Shown: positions 1-11,600 of the stretch, piece by piece | Layout of the letters: each line of letters begins with the position of its first letter | Numbering within the stretch: the first letter of the stretch is position 1 | Assembly: GCA_963930645.1 (NCBI GenBank) | Contig: OZ005662.1 | Location: 76,899,841-76,963,840, forward strand | Length of the DNA: 64,000 nt | Reading direction: 5' to 3' | Source of the DNA: Salticus scenicus | Taxonomy: Eukaryota > Arthropoda > Arachnida > Araneae > Salticidae | Notes under the pieces: generated by a model | Told to the model about the DNA's origin: nothing | Databases searched by the model: none | The model's input: the letters and a program-made list of their open reading frames with translations, nothing else | Made by a program: the position numbers and the translations under genes

Positions 1-710
1 TTTTTAAGCCTAAAAAGGCTGAAAAGTAACATGTCTGGAAAAGGGAATCTACAATACCATTATGATAAGACTGGGTTGGACATTCTGTAAACCCTGAAAA
101 CTGTTAAGGCGCTATCAGACAAAGTTGGATATGAAAGTCATTAGCACATACTACCTGGTAAACAAGTTTTTCATGAAGGAAACAGTCGAAATATCACTGT
201 TTGATACAATTTGCCACACATATATTTGTCAATTACAAACTTTCGAGTGTTTGAATATTTTAGTGTAGTTTTCAGCATGAACTCCTCCAATTAGAGAATT
301 ACAATTTCAGAATACCGTCTCTCTTTATTCTTTTCAAACATTCTTGAAGGGAATTATCACCAAATGTAGGGTTCGTTGTTTACATTTGTGGATTCTGTTT
401 ATGCTTAAAAATAACAACACTACATGCTGCTCCAGAAAGTTGTTTGGTAGCTTTAAGAGGCAATACCTTATACTTCAGACAATACGTTCTTCTGTCCGAT
501 AGCAATTTTACTTGTATGCAGAATGAATAGTGAAGGACTTATTTATGATATATCATAAAGCATTATAAACCCACAATAAGTGACCATTTGCAGTTTTTTT
601 TAGTTAGCATTTGAGAAATTTAACCCCTGATTTTGTCAGGGACAGACGAATAGTGGCATGATGAGTTAAATATTATATTAACAAATTCTTTGTTATATGT
701 TTCGCAAAAT
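1..710. other. AT-rich DNA, nothing recognised
   Basis: No exon-like block, TIR or tRNA-like box seen on either strand. It would lie downstream of the last RhoGEF exon I found, so the rest of the gene may cross it. Confidence 0.5.
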
Positions 711-712
711 TA

Positions 713-2004
713 TTGGGTTGTTCGGAAAGTAATTTCTTTTTTTCCCGACAGAGGATTTAATTGTATTTTTTTGCACCCAACTTCACATTTACACCGTAAA
801 ATTTTTATATGCTTTGAGAGCTCATATAGCAAGGCTTGTGTATGAAAAATTCCAATTAATTCTACGCAGTAGTTTTTGGTTGGTGCCCTTTTAAATATGG
901 AGAGCGATAAGCAGCATTTTCGACATATCTTACTGTTTTACTACAGAAAGGGTAAAAATGCTGTTCAAGCCAGAAAGAAATTGACAGATGTGTATGGAGA
1001 AGGTGTGTTGACAGTACGCCAGTGCCAGAACTGGTTCGCTAAATTTCGATCCGGCAATTTTGATGTCGAAGATGCACCACGTTCGGGAAGGCCGGTTGAA
1101 GCTGATAAAGACGCGATAAAGGCATTAGTTGATGCGAACCAGCGAATAACAACACGTGAGATCGGATTGAGGTTAAATTTATCAAATTCAACAGTTTATG
1201 ACCACTTGAAAGGCCTGGGATTATCCTCGAAGCTCGATGTATGGGTTCCCCATGTTCTCACAGAGAGAAATCTGTGTCGCCGCATTGACGTCTGCGATTC
1301 GCTTCTCAAGCGTCACGAAAATGATCCGTTTTTGAAGCGCATCATCACTGGGGACGAAAAATGGGATGTATACAACAACGTCAAACGCAAGAGGTCATGA
1401 AGCATTAAAGATAAACCGGCTCAAACCATTTCCAAAGCCGATATTCACCAAAAAAAGGTGATGCTGTCTGTTTGGTGGGATTTTAAAGGAATCGTTTTTT
1501 TTGAGCTTTTACCGGATAACACAACGATTAATTCGGAAGTCTACTGTCATCAGCTGGACAAATTGAATGATGCACTTCAACAGAAAAGGCCAGAACTAAT
1601 CAACAGGAAAGGTGTAGTGTTTCACCAAGACAACGCAAGACCTCACACAAGTTTGGTCACTCGCCAAAAGCTTTTACAGCTTGAATGGGATATAATGCCA
1701 CACCCACCATATTCTCCAGACCTGGCACCATCGGATTATTATTTGTTCCGGTCACACCAAAATTTTTTAGATTGTAAAACCTTCACCTCAAATGAGGAGG
1801 TCAAAAACCACCTCGATCAGTTTTTTGCCAGCAAAGACCAAAAATTTTATGAGCGTGGAATTATGCTACTACCAGAAAGATGGCAAAAGGTGTTGGACCA
1901 GAACGGCCAATATATATTTTAATAAAGTATTTGTTTATTATACGAAAACTGTCTTTCATTTCCACAAAAAAAAAAAAAACGAAATTACTTTCCGAACAAC
2001 CCAA
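713..2004 (+). mobile_element. Full-length mariner element, 1,292 bp
   Basis: Class II Tc1/mariner transposon. TIRs begin TTGGGTTGTTCGGAAAGT at 713 and are matched, reverse-complemented, ending at 2004. Both sides are flanked by the expected TA duplication (711-712 and 2005-2006). Both ends and the transposase frame are nearly complete, which suggests a fairly recent insertion. Confidence 0.95.
897..1922 (+). pseudogene. Mariner transposase with one in-frame stop
   Basis: Frame opens at ATG 897 (MESDKQHFRHILLFYYRKGK) and closes with TAA at 1922, about 341 codons, normal for mariner. An N-terminal paired helix-turn-helix region (about residues 5-110) is followed by the DDD catalytic domain: TGDEKW (first Asp), HQDNARPHTS (second), YSPDLAPSDYYLF (third, the D34D mark of mariner). 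Only one lesion is visible: TGA at 1398-1400, where relatives carry Trp just after K-R-K-R-S. The reading frame is otherwise continuous, so this copy is probably inactive but young. ATG 876 is in frame, but the family start is M-E-S at 897. Confidence 0.93.
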
Positions 2005-2006
2005 TA

Positions 2007-2312
2007 TTAGTGATTATTATCCATTACACTATATTATTATCCATCACAGTAATGTAAAATTTTTCATATTTTCAAAATACTATATCATTTGAATTGGGCT
2101 AAATAAGAAAACTGCAAGAAAGTGAAGGAAAATTTAAATTTTTCTACAATCAATTTCTTTGGAATTTTAATGAAAATTTTCCTTTTCTCATCAGATTTCA
2201 TTGGGATTTGGAACCAAAATTCTGATCACCTGAGTATTTCAGGTTTTCTCTGAGGAGTTGGAGTATGAATCATGAATAGAATAAGATATTTATTTTGCTT
2301 AGAGAGAAAAAA

Positions 2313-2363
<51 letters not shown>

Positions 2364-2503
2364 TATTAGAATCGAAACGTCAGCCATGTGTATACTGCAT
2401 ATTTTTTGACAGAAAGCTTGAATAAATTTTAACAAGAGCACAAGAGACTTCAAAGAGGTGTAAATTGAACTTCAGTTCATAGTGTGCAATTGTTTTACTT
2501 TTT
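2007..2503. repeat. Poly-A plus (TA)n tract and AT-rich spacer
   Basis: A run of about 22 A near 2308-2330 is followed by a (TA)n microsatellite to 2360. The part around 2100-2275 resembles one edge of the hAT-like repeat seen at 47424 (gagtatgaatcatga-type end), too decayed to delimit. No gene. Confidence 0.55.
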
Positions 2504-4429
2504 GTCACAATGTGACATTTCTGTCTCATTTCATTAATTGCTAAATAATTTAAATTATAGTTACGTTGAGTAAAAAAAAAAAAAAAAAAATAAATAAATA
2601 AAAAGGGAAAGTTAAGGATATCGCCGCCCGTCCGGAAATATGCCGTTTTAACTTCACACAAAAAAAAAAATAAAATAAAATAAAATAAAATAAAATAAAG
2701 TAAATTGATTATAAGTATAATAATAATAAGATTATTTATTTAGATGATAAACTCAATTTAAAAAAAAAAAAAAACTAAATAACTAAATTGTCCATTAATG
2801 AGGTATCATGTAATCAGACAGTCAAAAGAGTGAGTTTCCAGACATTAGGAGTTACACTTTGCAGGCCCCACGTCGCGTCGAAAAAAAAAAAGAAGAACCG
2901 ATTTCGTCTCCCTCGGAGTTCATTGACCGACCGCACATTGAGATGAGGTCTACGGCGTAGCGTGCTTTGCATCATCGTTATGTAAAGGGAGATCGCCACC
3001 CACGCTCCATTCTTGAAATTCTTTCCAAGGCGCGTTCCGTGGTACATTGACCCGCCGGGAGAGTTAACGGTTGATAGCGTGATGTCATAACAATTGCGTA
3101 AGGGACGCCACAAGCCGCGGGGAAGAATTCAAATACGATTGGTGCATTTTTTAAGTGAGATCTTGAGGAGGGATTTTTGAAGAGAGAGAGCGATCAGTAT
3201 CGCATCGGCTCGGGTCGTAGGCAGGCGTTTTTTTTATACGTCTCCATTGCCGGTACCCCTTTTTCTTTAGGCGGCAATCGTCGCTGGCCGGTTTCTTAGG
3301 CCGACTTTCCCTTAATATTTTAGCATTTAAAGGATGATTTCCCCTTCCCTTTTCGAGTTTTTTTAAAAGAGTGAAGCAACAGCGTCTTTTCGATTTTTGG
3401 CATTGCTGACCCTGAAATCCAAATAAAGAGAAGAAATTATTTTTACCAAGGAAAAAAAAAAAAAAAAAAAAAAAGAGTATGTCACAATGTGACATTTCTG
3501 TCTCATTTCATTAATTGCTAAATAATTTAAATTATAGTTACGTTGAGTAAAAAAAAAATAAATAAATAAATAAATAAAAAGGGAAAGTTAAGGATATCGC
3601 CGCCCGTCCGGAAATATGCCGTTTTAACTTCACAAAAAAAAAATAAAATAAAATAAAATAAAATAAAATAAAATAAAGTAAATTGATTATAAGTATAATA
3701 ATAATAAGATTATTTATTTAGATGATAAACTCAATTTAAAAAAAAAAAAAACTAAATAACTAAATTGTCCATTAATGAGGTATCATGTAATCAGACAGTC
3801 AAAAGAGTGAGTTTCCAGACATTAGGAGTTACACTTTGCAGGCCCCACGTCGCGTCGAAAAAAAAAAAGAAGAACCGATTTCGTCTCCCTCGGAGTTCAT
3901 TGACCGACCGCACATTGAGATGAGGTCTACGGCGTAGCGTGCTTTGCATCATCGTTATGTAAAGGGAGATCGCCACCCACGCTCCATTCTTGAAATTCTT
4001 TCCAAGGCGCGTTCCGTGGTACATTGACCCGACGGGAGAGTTAACGGTTGATAGCGTGATGTCATAACAATTGCGTAAGGGACGCCACAAGCCGCGGGGA
4101 AGAATTCAAATACGATTGGTGCATTTTTTAAGTGAGATCTTGAGGAGGGATTTTTGAAGAGAGAGAGCGATCAGTATCGCATCGGCTCGGGTCGTAGGCA
4201 GGCGTTTTTTTTATACGTCTCCATTGCCGGTACCCCTTTTTCTTTAGGCGGCAATCGTCGCTGGCCGGTTTCTTAGGCCGACTTTCCCTTAATATTTTAG
4301 CATTTAAAGGATGATTTCCCCTTCCCTTTTCGAGTTTTTTTAAAAGAGTGAAGCAACAGCGTCTTTTCGATTTTTGGCATTGCTGACCCTGAAATCCAAA
4401 TAAAGAGAAGAAATTATTTTTACCAAGGA
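2504..4429. repeat. 977-bp CpG-rich tandem duplication (two near-identical copies)
   Basis: Unit 1 is 2504-3480, unit 2 is 3481 to about 4429; period 977 bp. Each unit starts at the palindrome GTCACAATGTGAC, passes a (TAAAA)n tract and then a CpG-dense stretch (about 2865-3330 and 3842-4307) unlike the AT-rich surroundings. I saw one substitution in the dense part (C at 3055, A at 4032) plus length changes in homopolymers, so the duplication is recent. Unit 1 ends in about 24 A, while unit 2 runs on into different sequence. Minus-strand open frames of 99 residues (2814-3113, 3791-4090) and over 100 residues (3151-3495, 4128-4478) occur in both units. They resemble no family I know, and their basic, proline-poor composition does not prove coding. 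A captured CpG-rich promoter or first exon is the other reading. Confidence 0.85.
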
Positions 4430-5517
4430 CCAGCCTCTTTTTACTGCTTCTTTTCGTGCCAACTCCTTCTCCAAGCATACAGGTAGGATCAATCCTTTTT
4501 TTTTAACAGAAAGTCTATACTAAGCAAACTATTTATTGAAGCAAAACAATGACTCATATTGAACTTATAAAATAAGATAATAAATATCTAAGAGATGGTA
4601 TTTTAATATACATGTATATATAAATAATTAATAGTATCCTGACTTGTGAATCCAGAGGACAGTAAGATTCAAGAACCAAATTAATATTCAAATTAATTTT
4701 TATTACTTAGAGTAACGATCACGCCATATTTAATATAACTATTTTCTTTTATAATATAGATACACAAAGATATATGTATTATTAAAAAAAAAAAAAATAT
4801 TTATTATATATTTTTTAAACTGATAGATATAAGAAAAATAAAATAATAACAATTTCCTCAACCTCACAATTTGATACTTTTGAACTATTTTCATTTAGTT
4901 TTCGTGTTTCGGGTCTAAAGACAGCGGTTTCGGATGGATTTTCAGGTTGATGAAAAAATTTTTGTTTGGTTGGGTCGGGTTGATATAAAATTCATCTGTC
5001 GGGTTTGGGTCGGGTAAAACCCGACCCGTGCAGGACTCTAACGTGCGCCTCTTGTCATTGTGCGACTAAAATATATCCCAAAAGACATCCAGACTTGCAG
5101 TCATGTTTTTCTCTGGCGTGATGCAGTTCGTTGCAGTTTGCAACCACAGTATGATGGACTTTTTCAGGTTGTAAAACGTTTACCGAAAGACTTCTGTTAA
5201 CGGTACTACAAAAACTGTGCGGGTACCCGACCCGATGCAGAACTCTATTTCACCTTACAACTCAAAATGAAGTATTAAAAATTAAAAAAATAAATTTTAA
5301 AAGACCAGAAAAAAATTAAATACTGTAAATGTCTCCCCCTCCCCCCCCCAAAAAAAAGATTAGGTAATAAACAAATTTTCCCATAAGAATGTAACATAGG
5401 GTTTGTCTGTCAGCAAAAATAGGTATTGTATGCTTTTAAAGAAAAACTTTATTATGGTGGTTTTTGAAAATCTTTTATTATTTTAAAATCAACAACATTA
5501 CAATTTTAAAATTTTAC
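4430..5517. other. Intergenic/intronic AT-rich DNA with hAT-like end fragments
   Basis: Two same-orientation fragments, about 5000-5040 and 5215-5247, read (minus strand) TAGAGTYCTGCAYCGGGT followed by CGGGT. This is the style of a hAT terminus and similar to the end of the element at 28045. No matching opposite end or duplication found. The rest is low complexity, including a C-run near 5336-5349. Confidence 0.45.
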
Positions 5518-5667
5518 CTTTTTCAGACATTTCTCTTCCAGAATTGTCAAAACCTGCAAATGTTTCTGCACGCTTGGGCAGAACAGGTGACATAGATGCA
5601 GATGTAGTACATTCAAGTGGATTTGGATTTGTGTTAAAATAAAACATTTGACTAGTTAGAAGGCAAG
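5518..5667 (-). CDS. RhoGEF exon 23: PKRAETF motif
   Basis: 150 bp. Contains SPVLPKRAETFAGFDNSGRE. The (P/L)-x-R-A-E-T-F-x-G-F-D motif follows the PH domain in AKAP13 and ARHGEF2 and confirms the family. Strong acceptor TTTTCTTTCTAG, donor GTAAAA. One base is left over, so at least one more coding exon must follow. I found none that convinces below 5518. Confidence 0.93.
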
Positions 5668-8600
5668 CTAGAAAGAAAATAAAAACTAATTAATAAATTC
5701 ATATATGTATATAAAAGGTAAAGATTTAATGTTTATAAAATTAAGCCTTGATTACATTTACCTTGATTCAGTGTTGCCAGCAAGCACTGCTCTGTTTCTT
5801 CTTCATCTTTTTGAAGAAGATGTTGTAAATCTACCTATAATTAAAAATAAGAGAACTTTACTTTTATATTTCAGTATTCAGAATATAAGCAAATGAATAA
5901 ACATCTAAACAAAAAATTTCTCATTATAAACCTCCTTAAAAAAAAAAAATACAAGAAAAAATTTGCAGATGAAATGTAAGAGTAAGTCACTGGACAATAA
6001 TCTAGCTGTGCACCATAATCTGAAAGGTGCAATATTGCATAATCACTATCAGATTTTGGCATGATAGTTTAAAAAAAATTATGACATTTCATGACTTTTC
6101 TTCATTTAGGGAAAAATACTTAGATTTCCTGACTTTTCCTGGAAGGTACAGTAACACTGTATCTTAGAAATATCAAAACACTACAGATTTTAGTTTTTCT
6201 ATAACCACAATACCTTTTCGCAATACAGTGCTAAATTCTCAAAAAGCACCCAATTGTAAAAATATGTGTTAATTTATTTTCAATAGACAATTATATATAT
6301 ACAGTGAAAAAAGTTTAACAACAAATTGAGGGGACTGAAATGTTTTTTCATGTTAAAAGATTTGTAAAGAAAAAAAAAGAAAAAGAAAAAGAAAAAAAAC
6401 AACAATATTTTCCATATCACCAAACTGTATTTCGATGTCCTGTTAAACGACAAGTAGGTTGCATCCATTGGGTTCAGTTGGGTTGTGGGAATTAAGGCCG
6501 ATTGATTGCACTAGGGTCCTAGGCCTGAAGGGGAGTGCCCTCCGTGGGGTGTTTTTAAGGGGTCCTAGCCCATATTTATACAAGTTTCAGAGAAAACCAC
6601 GGAAAACTCCAAACAGCTAGGCCGACGAGCACAACCTGGGATTGAACCCGGCACCTCGCGTCTACCAGCTTTGAGTGCAGAACAGTTCGGCCGTTAGTGG
6701 GCCTGCATTCATTGAGATAAAAAGCAAGTAAAAAAAATTACTGTTTCTATAGAAAAAAGTCAATTATCTTTTATCAAAGTGTCTATATCAGCACCATATT
6801 GTTCAAAAATTGTTCAAGATCATCTACTGCTTTATTCATTTCTCCATTCGAATGCACATCTAAATAACTGCACATACTTTTAATCATTTTTTACACTTTT
6901 GTAATAGAGGAGACAGGAACTGCATTGTTGATTCTGTTGTCAGATTCATTGTCAAAATTTGCATAGGTGGAATCACTTAAATTATGAACAATCTCTAAAA
7001 TATCTTTACCTGTGATAATCAGTGTTCTACACACATCATCATCGACTGCAACATATTGTAACAAACATGTTACAGAAGATCCAAAGCATTTTTTTAATTT
7101 ATTTTTTCAAATTAAACGATTTTTGTTTCCAGTTAAAAAAAAAAAAAAGTATTGGTTTGTATAATATATTGTCCAAACCAACCACTATAACATTTCATGT
7201 TAACCGATTTTTCATGTTAAACGTATGTCACTGCACTGTATATATTTTTTTGTCTTACTGAAAGCTTTCGATTTAAATTAAACAAATGCTTGGTCACTGT
7301 ATGATTCATTATTTAATGGTCATTATCAGACACTAAAAATATAAGAAAATATGCTTTACTTATTTAATTAATGAAATATAAAATGCACATATCATATTCT
7401 CAGATAGAAGATGTAATTAATAAAATCAAATTGAATAAGTTTCAGTTATTGCAGTATGCCTAAATGCAACAAAATCCTTCTACAGAAAAACTAATTTTTA
7501 ATGAATCATTGTGTATGATAAAAGATATCATTTACAAATTTATTTTCTGTATTTCCTTACTTACTCATATGCTAGATATTAGACGTACTAAACAAAAATT
7601 TTTGCCACTTGAAAGTTCATCATAATTGGGATTAAAACTAAATATACAATGATTAAACATAGTGAAGATAATGTTTATTTTTTATAAAAAGAAGAAAAAT
7701 GCAATAATTATTTAAAAATAAATATAACTTACATTTGGCAGTTTATGCCTTTCATAGCCTAATAAAACCTATAAAATAAATTTTCAAGAAGTGAATTAGA
7801 AAACTTATTAAAGAAACAAAAACATTATTAAAACATCAGATTGAAAATAAATCATTCATAAAAGCTATTCTGAAAGAAAATTAAGCTATACTTTAAAGCT
7901 GCATGTCAGCCAGATTCAACATTTTTAAATTTTCCATGTAATTCTATGTGCCTTTTATCTTAGGGAAACCTATGTTGCTTCATGTTACAAAGATAAATCA
8001 TTCAAAAATGGAGTTTTTCAAATTTCACCAAGGGTCAATCCAGGATTTAATTTCTGGGGCCCATTTTTGTGAAAAAGAAAACATTTGTGTGTGTGTGTGT
8101 GTAGGGGGGGGGGGAGACTGTAAAACCTTCATTTTAACAGTCATTCTAAATAATGCTTAATATCAAGTTATAAAGTTTCACTGAACCAAATATAGGCATA
8201 AATTTAAAATAAAAATAATAATCTATATAATATTTATATAACAGTTTAATGATCTAATAAGAGAAAATAACATTTGTCTTATGAGACCATTTTATGGAAA
8301 AATGTATTTTTAAAAGTTGCTTTTTCAGAATCATTGCATCATTTAAACCTAGCAATACTTTAAAGATATATACAGAATGTGAATTATCATAAATTGACTA
8401 AAAAACTCATTCATAAAAAGTGTAATCAAAATAGGAAGCATTTTTTATTTATTATTATTATTTTTTAAAACAAAAAATTATGGCAAAACAAATAAATAAA
8501 ATACCATCGTGAATATAGAAAGAAAAATTTAAAAGGAGTCATGGGGGTCCTATACTAAAACTGTAATGTCTGCAAAGATTGAAACCTGGGTCGTTAACCA

Positions 8601-11600
8601 TGAATTTTACTAATTGACTGTAACTGATAAACTAAATGAGATAAAAAAAATTTTTTATCTTATTTATTTACTTATTTTTTAGTGCATGTAAAGTAAATAT
8701 TTGATGAGAAAGCTATGAACATAAACAAAGTCAGAAAAAATGCACAGCATTTTAAGGGAAAAATAAAATAAGATATTCCTGTCAATAAATAATAAACAAA
8801 AAATATTATCTAGTTTCTAAAATTTAGCTGATATTGGGTCCAATTTCAGCTAAAAAACAAAATTTCACCTTTGTAAGTACAAAAGTAGTATGATGGGGCC
8901 ATCACAAAACTTTATTCTATATCATTCTTATAAAAGCACCACTTACTGTTTAAAACACACACAAATTAAACCACAGCTTCTTACAATAAAGATTTTACAA
9001 TGTAATTTGGTGCAATTATAATCAACAGATACTGAGATGTAGCCATGTGAAAAATCACAATAGCAGCTTCGCATGTCGGCTGATATACACCTAAATTAAG
9101 TCAGCATTTTCATAATGGTTATCTCGCATATCAAGTTTTGTGCAGTTATCTGTCATAGAAGTTGAGATTTAGCCTTTCTATTCAATGGGGTAAAAAGCAG
9201 CAGTAGCACCTCCTGCTGGCTGATATACACCCAGATTAAATCAGCATAGTGTTTCGTAAAGGCTGGCTCTCTCCTATACAAAGTTTTGTGAAATATATAC
9301 AATTGAATCTGAGATAATCTTACCATTCTCAGGGAAAATTCCAGTATAGCAGCAGCACCACCTAACAGCTGATATGCACTCAGATTAAATCAGCATAATG
9401 TATCATAATGGGTTTCTGACATATCAAGTTTTGTTTGATTATATGCAATAGAACCTGAGATATAGCCTTCCCTTAAATTGCAGAAATCGCCATATGACAG
9501 TGTTACCTGTAGAACAATTGGCACCAAACATTGATAGGTACTAATATATGTCGAGGTGCATCTACATATAAATTTATATGAAATTATGTGCATTAGTTCC
9601 TGAGATATAGCCTTTCCTTAAATTGCAGAAATCTCAGTACAGCAGCACCACCTGTTGAGTGATTAGCACCAAAAGTTGATAGGCACTAATTTATGCCACG
9701 GTGCATATACATATAAACTTATGTAATTTTTTGCAGTAATTCCTGAGAAACAATTGAAATGAAATTTTTCTCTCTCTCTCTCTCTCACACACACAAACAT
9801 TTTAAAAAAATGATCAAATTGTGTTCTTGAACTCTCAAAACAAGTAAATCCATCGAAAACCGGAAGTCAAAATTTTTTATGATTTTAATACTTTCTTCTA
9901 TTGAATACAGAAGGAAATAAAAATACACTGAAATTAAATATGAAAAAACTACAATAAAAAAATTACACATAAAGAATTTTTAACTTACTAATGCTTCTAT
10001 CATGGCCTTTAATTTTTCTTCACATAAAGCTACTATTTCAAGATCTTTCTCTTGCATAGTTGCTGGAAAGAAAGGTATGAATAAGAATTACAACGTATAT
10101 TACAAAATTTTAACAAAATTTCATTACCGAAATTAACACATAAAAAAAAAAAAAAAAAGACGACTAAAGAATGCATTTTTAAGTAGGGGGAAAATGACAC
10201 ACACACATCAAACTTTTCATTACTTTTGTTTTTAGAAAAACTAATGAAATGGGAGAAATAATGTACCATTTAAAAATGAATAACATTTAAATAAATTCAT
10301 ATAGATTTAAAATTTCTCTCCCCCCTCTTCTGTTAAGGTGATTTTGGAATAATTTGAGAGAAAAAATTATTTTTAATATGCAAAAAGTTCAAATGAATAA
10401 ATAAATAGTATCAATAATTGAAAAGCAATACAATAAAGTAAAAGAGAAATAAAAAAATTGTAAAATTTACTCACCACATAATTCAGTAAGTTTAGAAGAT
10501 TTTTCATCATCAGATGACCAACTTAATTCTGCCCTGTCACTAGCATTAACAAGTCCCTTGGTCTCTTTATTAAAATATAAAAATAATTTATTGGAATCAT
10601 AATCATATATCACAGAAATAAAATAATTCAATAATTATCTTTTCTTAGATACCTTGTTTAAAGACAAATTTTAGAATGCAGAGTCTTAATTTTTTAAGCA
10701 TTCTAATAAATTAATTGAATTAATCAACAAATAATTATAAGATAAAAAACATTTTATATACCATGTTTTTAAATTTTCTATTGAATCATAGCTGTAGCAT
10801 TAAACATAGCTGAACATCGCTGAAACATTAGCACTTTATCCATGCATAAAGAATTCTTAAAGCGATAATGATATCAATTTTTGTGAGATGCATAATTGAA
10901 CTTTTTACAGTTTTTTAACATTCATGTTTAATTAAATGTATTTATTTTTATGTCGAAAGAAAATACACTCTAAAATTTTTTTTGGCAACAATTAAACTAT
11001 AGCTAATATTTTAATAGCTATTTTAAAAGCCACTAGGTTATTATTTTCATATTTTAATTAATTAAAAGAAAACTAATCAAAAATTCAAAAATTGGGCTTC
11101 GAAGTATTGCGTTATCATCAGATTCTGAACTATTCTGAAAGCTTCAAATGTCTGGCTAGTAGGGAACTTAGTTAAAAATCGATTGCAAGATTTGTACTGG
11201 ACAATCAAAAATAGAAGTTAATAAAAACATGGTAAAATGGAATTAAGGCTAAGAATCATTAAAATTACTTAATATTATGTAAATTAAAAATAATGAAATT
11301 TCTCTTTAAATTGACACAAAATAAAAATCATGTAATTGTTGTTAAAAGAGAGAGGGGGAAAAAAATAACTTTGAGGTTTTAAGGATATTTAAATACATAA
11401 AAAAAAAAAAAAGGAAAATATAAGCTACTTTTTACTGCAGTACACACACACATACACACACACAAAAATGTCCTTAACAAAATTAAATTCTGGATTAAAG
11501 GATTTTATTTTAAAATTGGATACGACCAGACATGCTGCTTTATTCAAAGTTATCTACTGCAAAATAATAATGACAGTTTTATTAATATCTTTTTCTATTT

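Noticed and set aside
2814..3113. 99-residue minus-strand open frame (and twin at 3791-4090)
   Set aside because: Contains a poly-Phe run from a homopolymer; the one substitution between copies changes an amino acid. No known domain.
3151..3495. Basic open frame of about 114 residues on the minus strand (and twin at 4128-4478)
   Set aside because: Open in both tandem units, but the units are nearly identical, so this is not independent evidence. No family resemblance and no splice fit to the RhoGEF phase. Kept as part of the duplication.
3400..4430. Next RhoGEF exon starting after TTTGGATTTCAG (minus, near 4396)
   Set aside because: The acceptor looks good and phase could fit, but the frame stops after about 28 residues, the sequence lies in the duplicated segment, and it lacks resemblance to family C-termini.
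9005..9760. CRISPR-like array
   Set aside because: Repeats are whole ~145-bp diverged units with no constant short repeat and variable spacers, in an animal intron.
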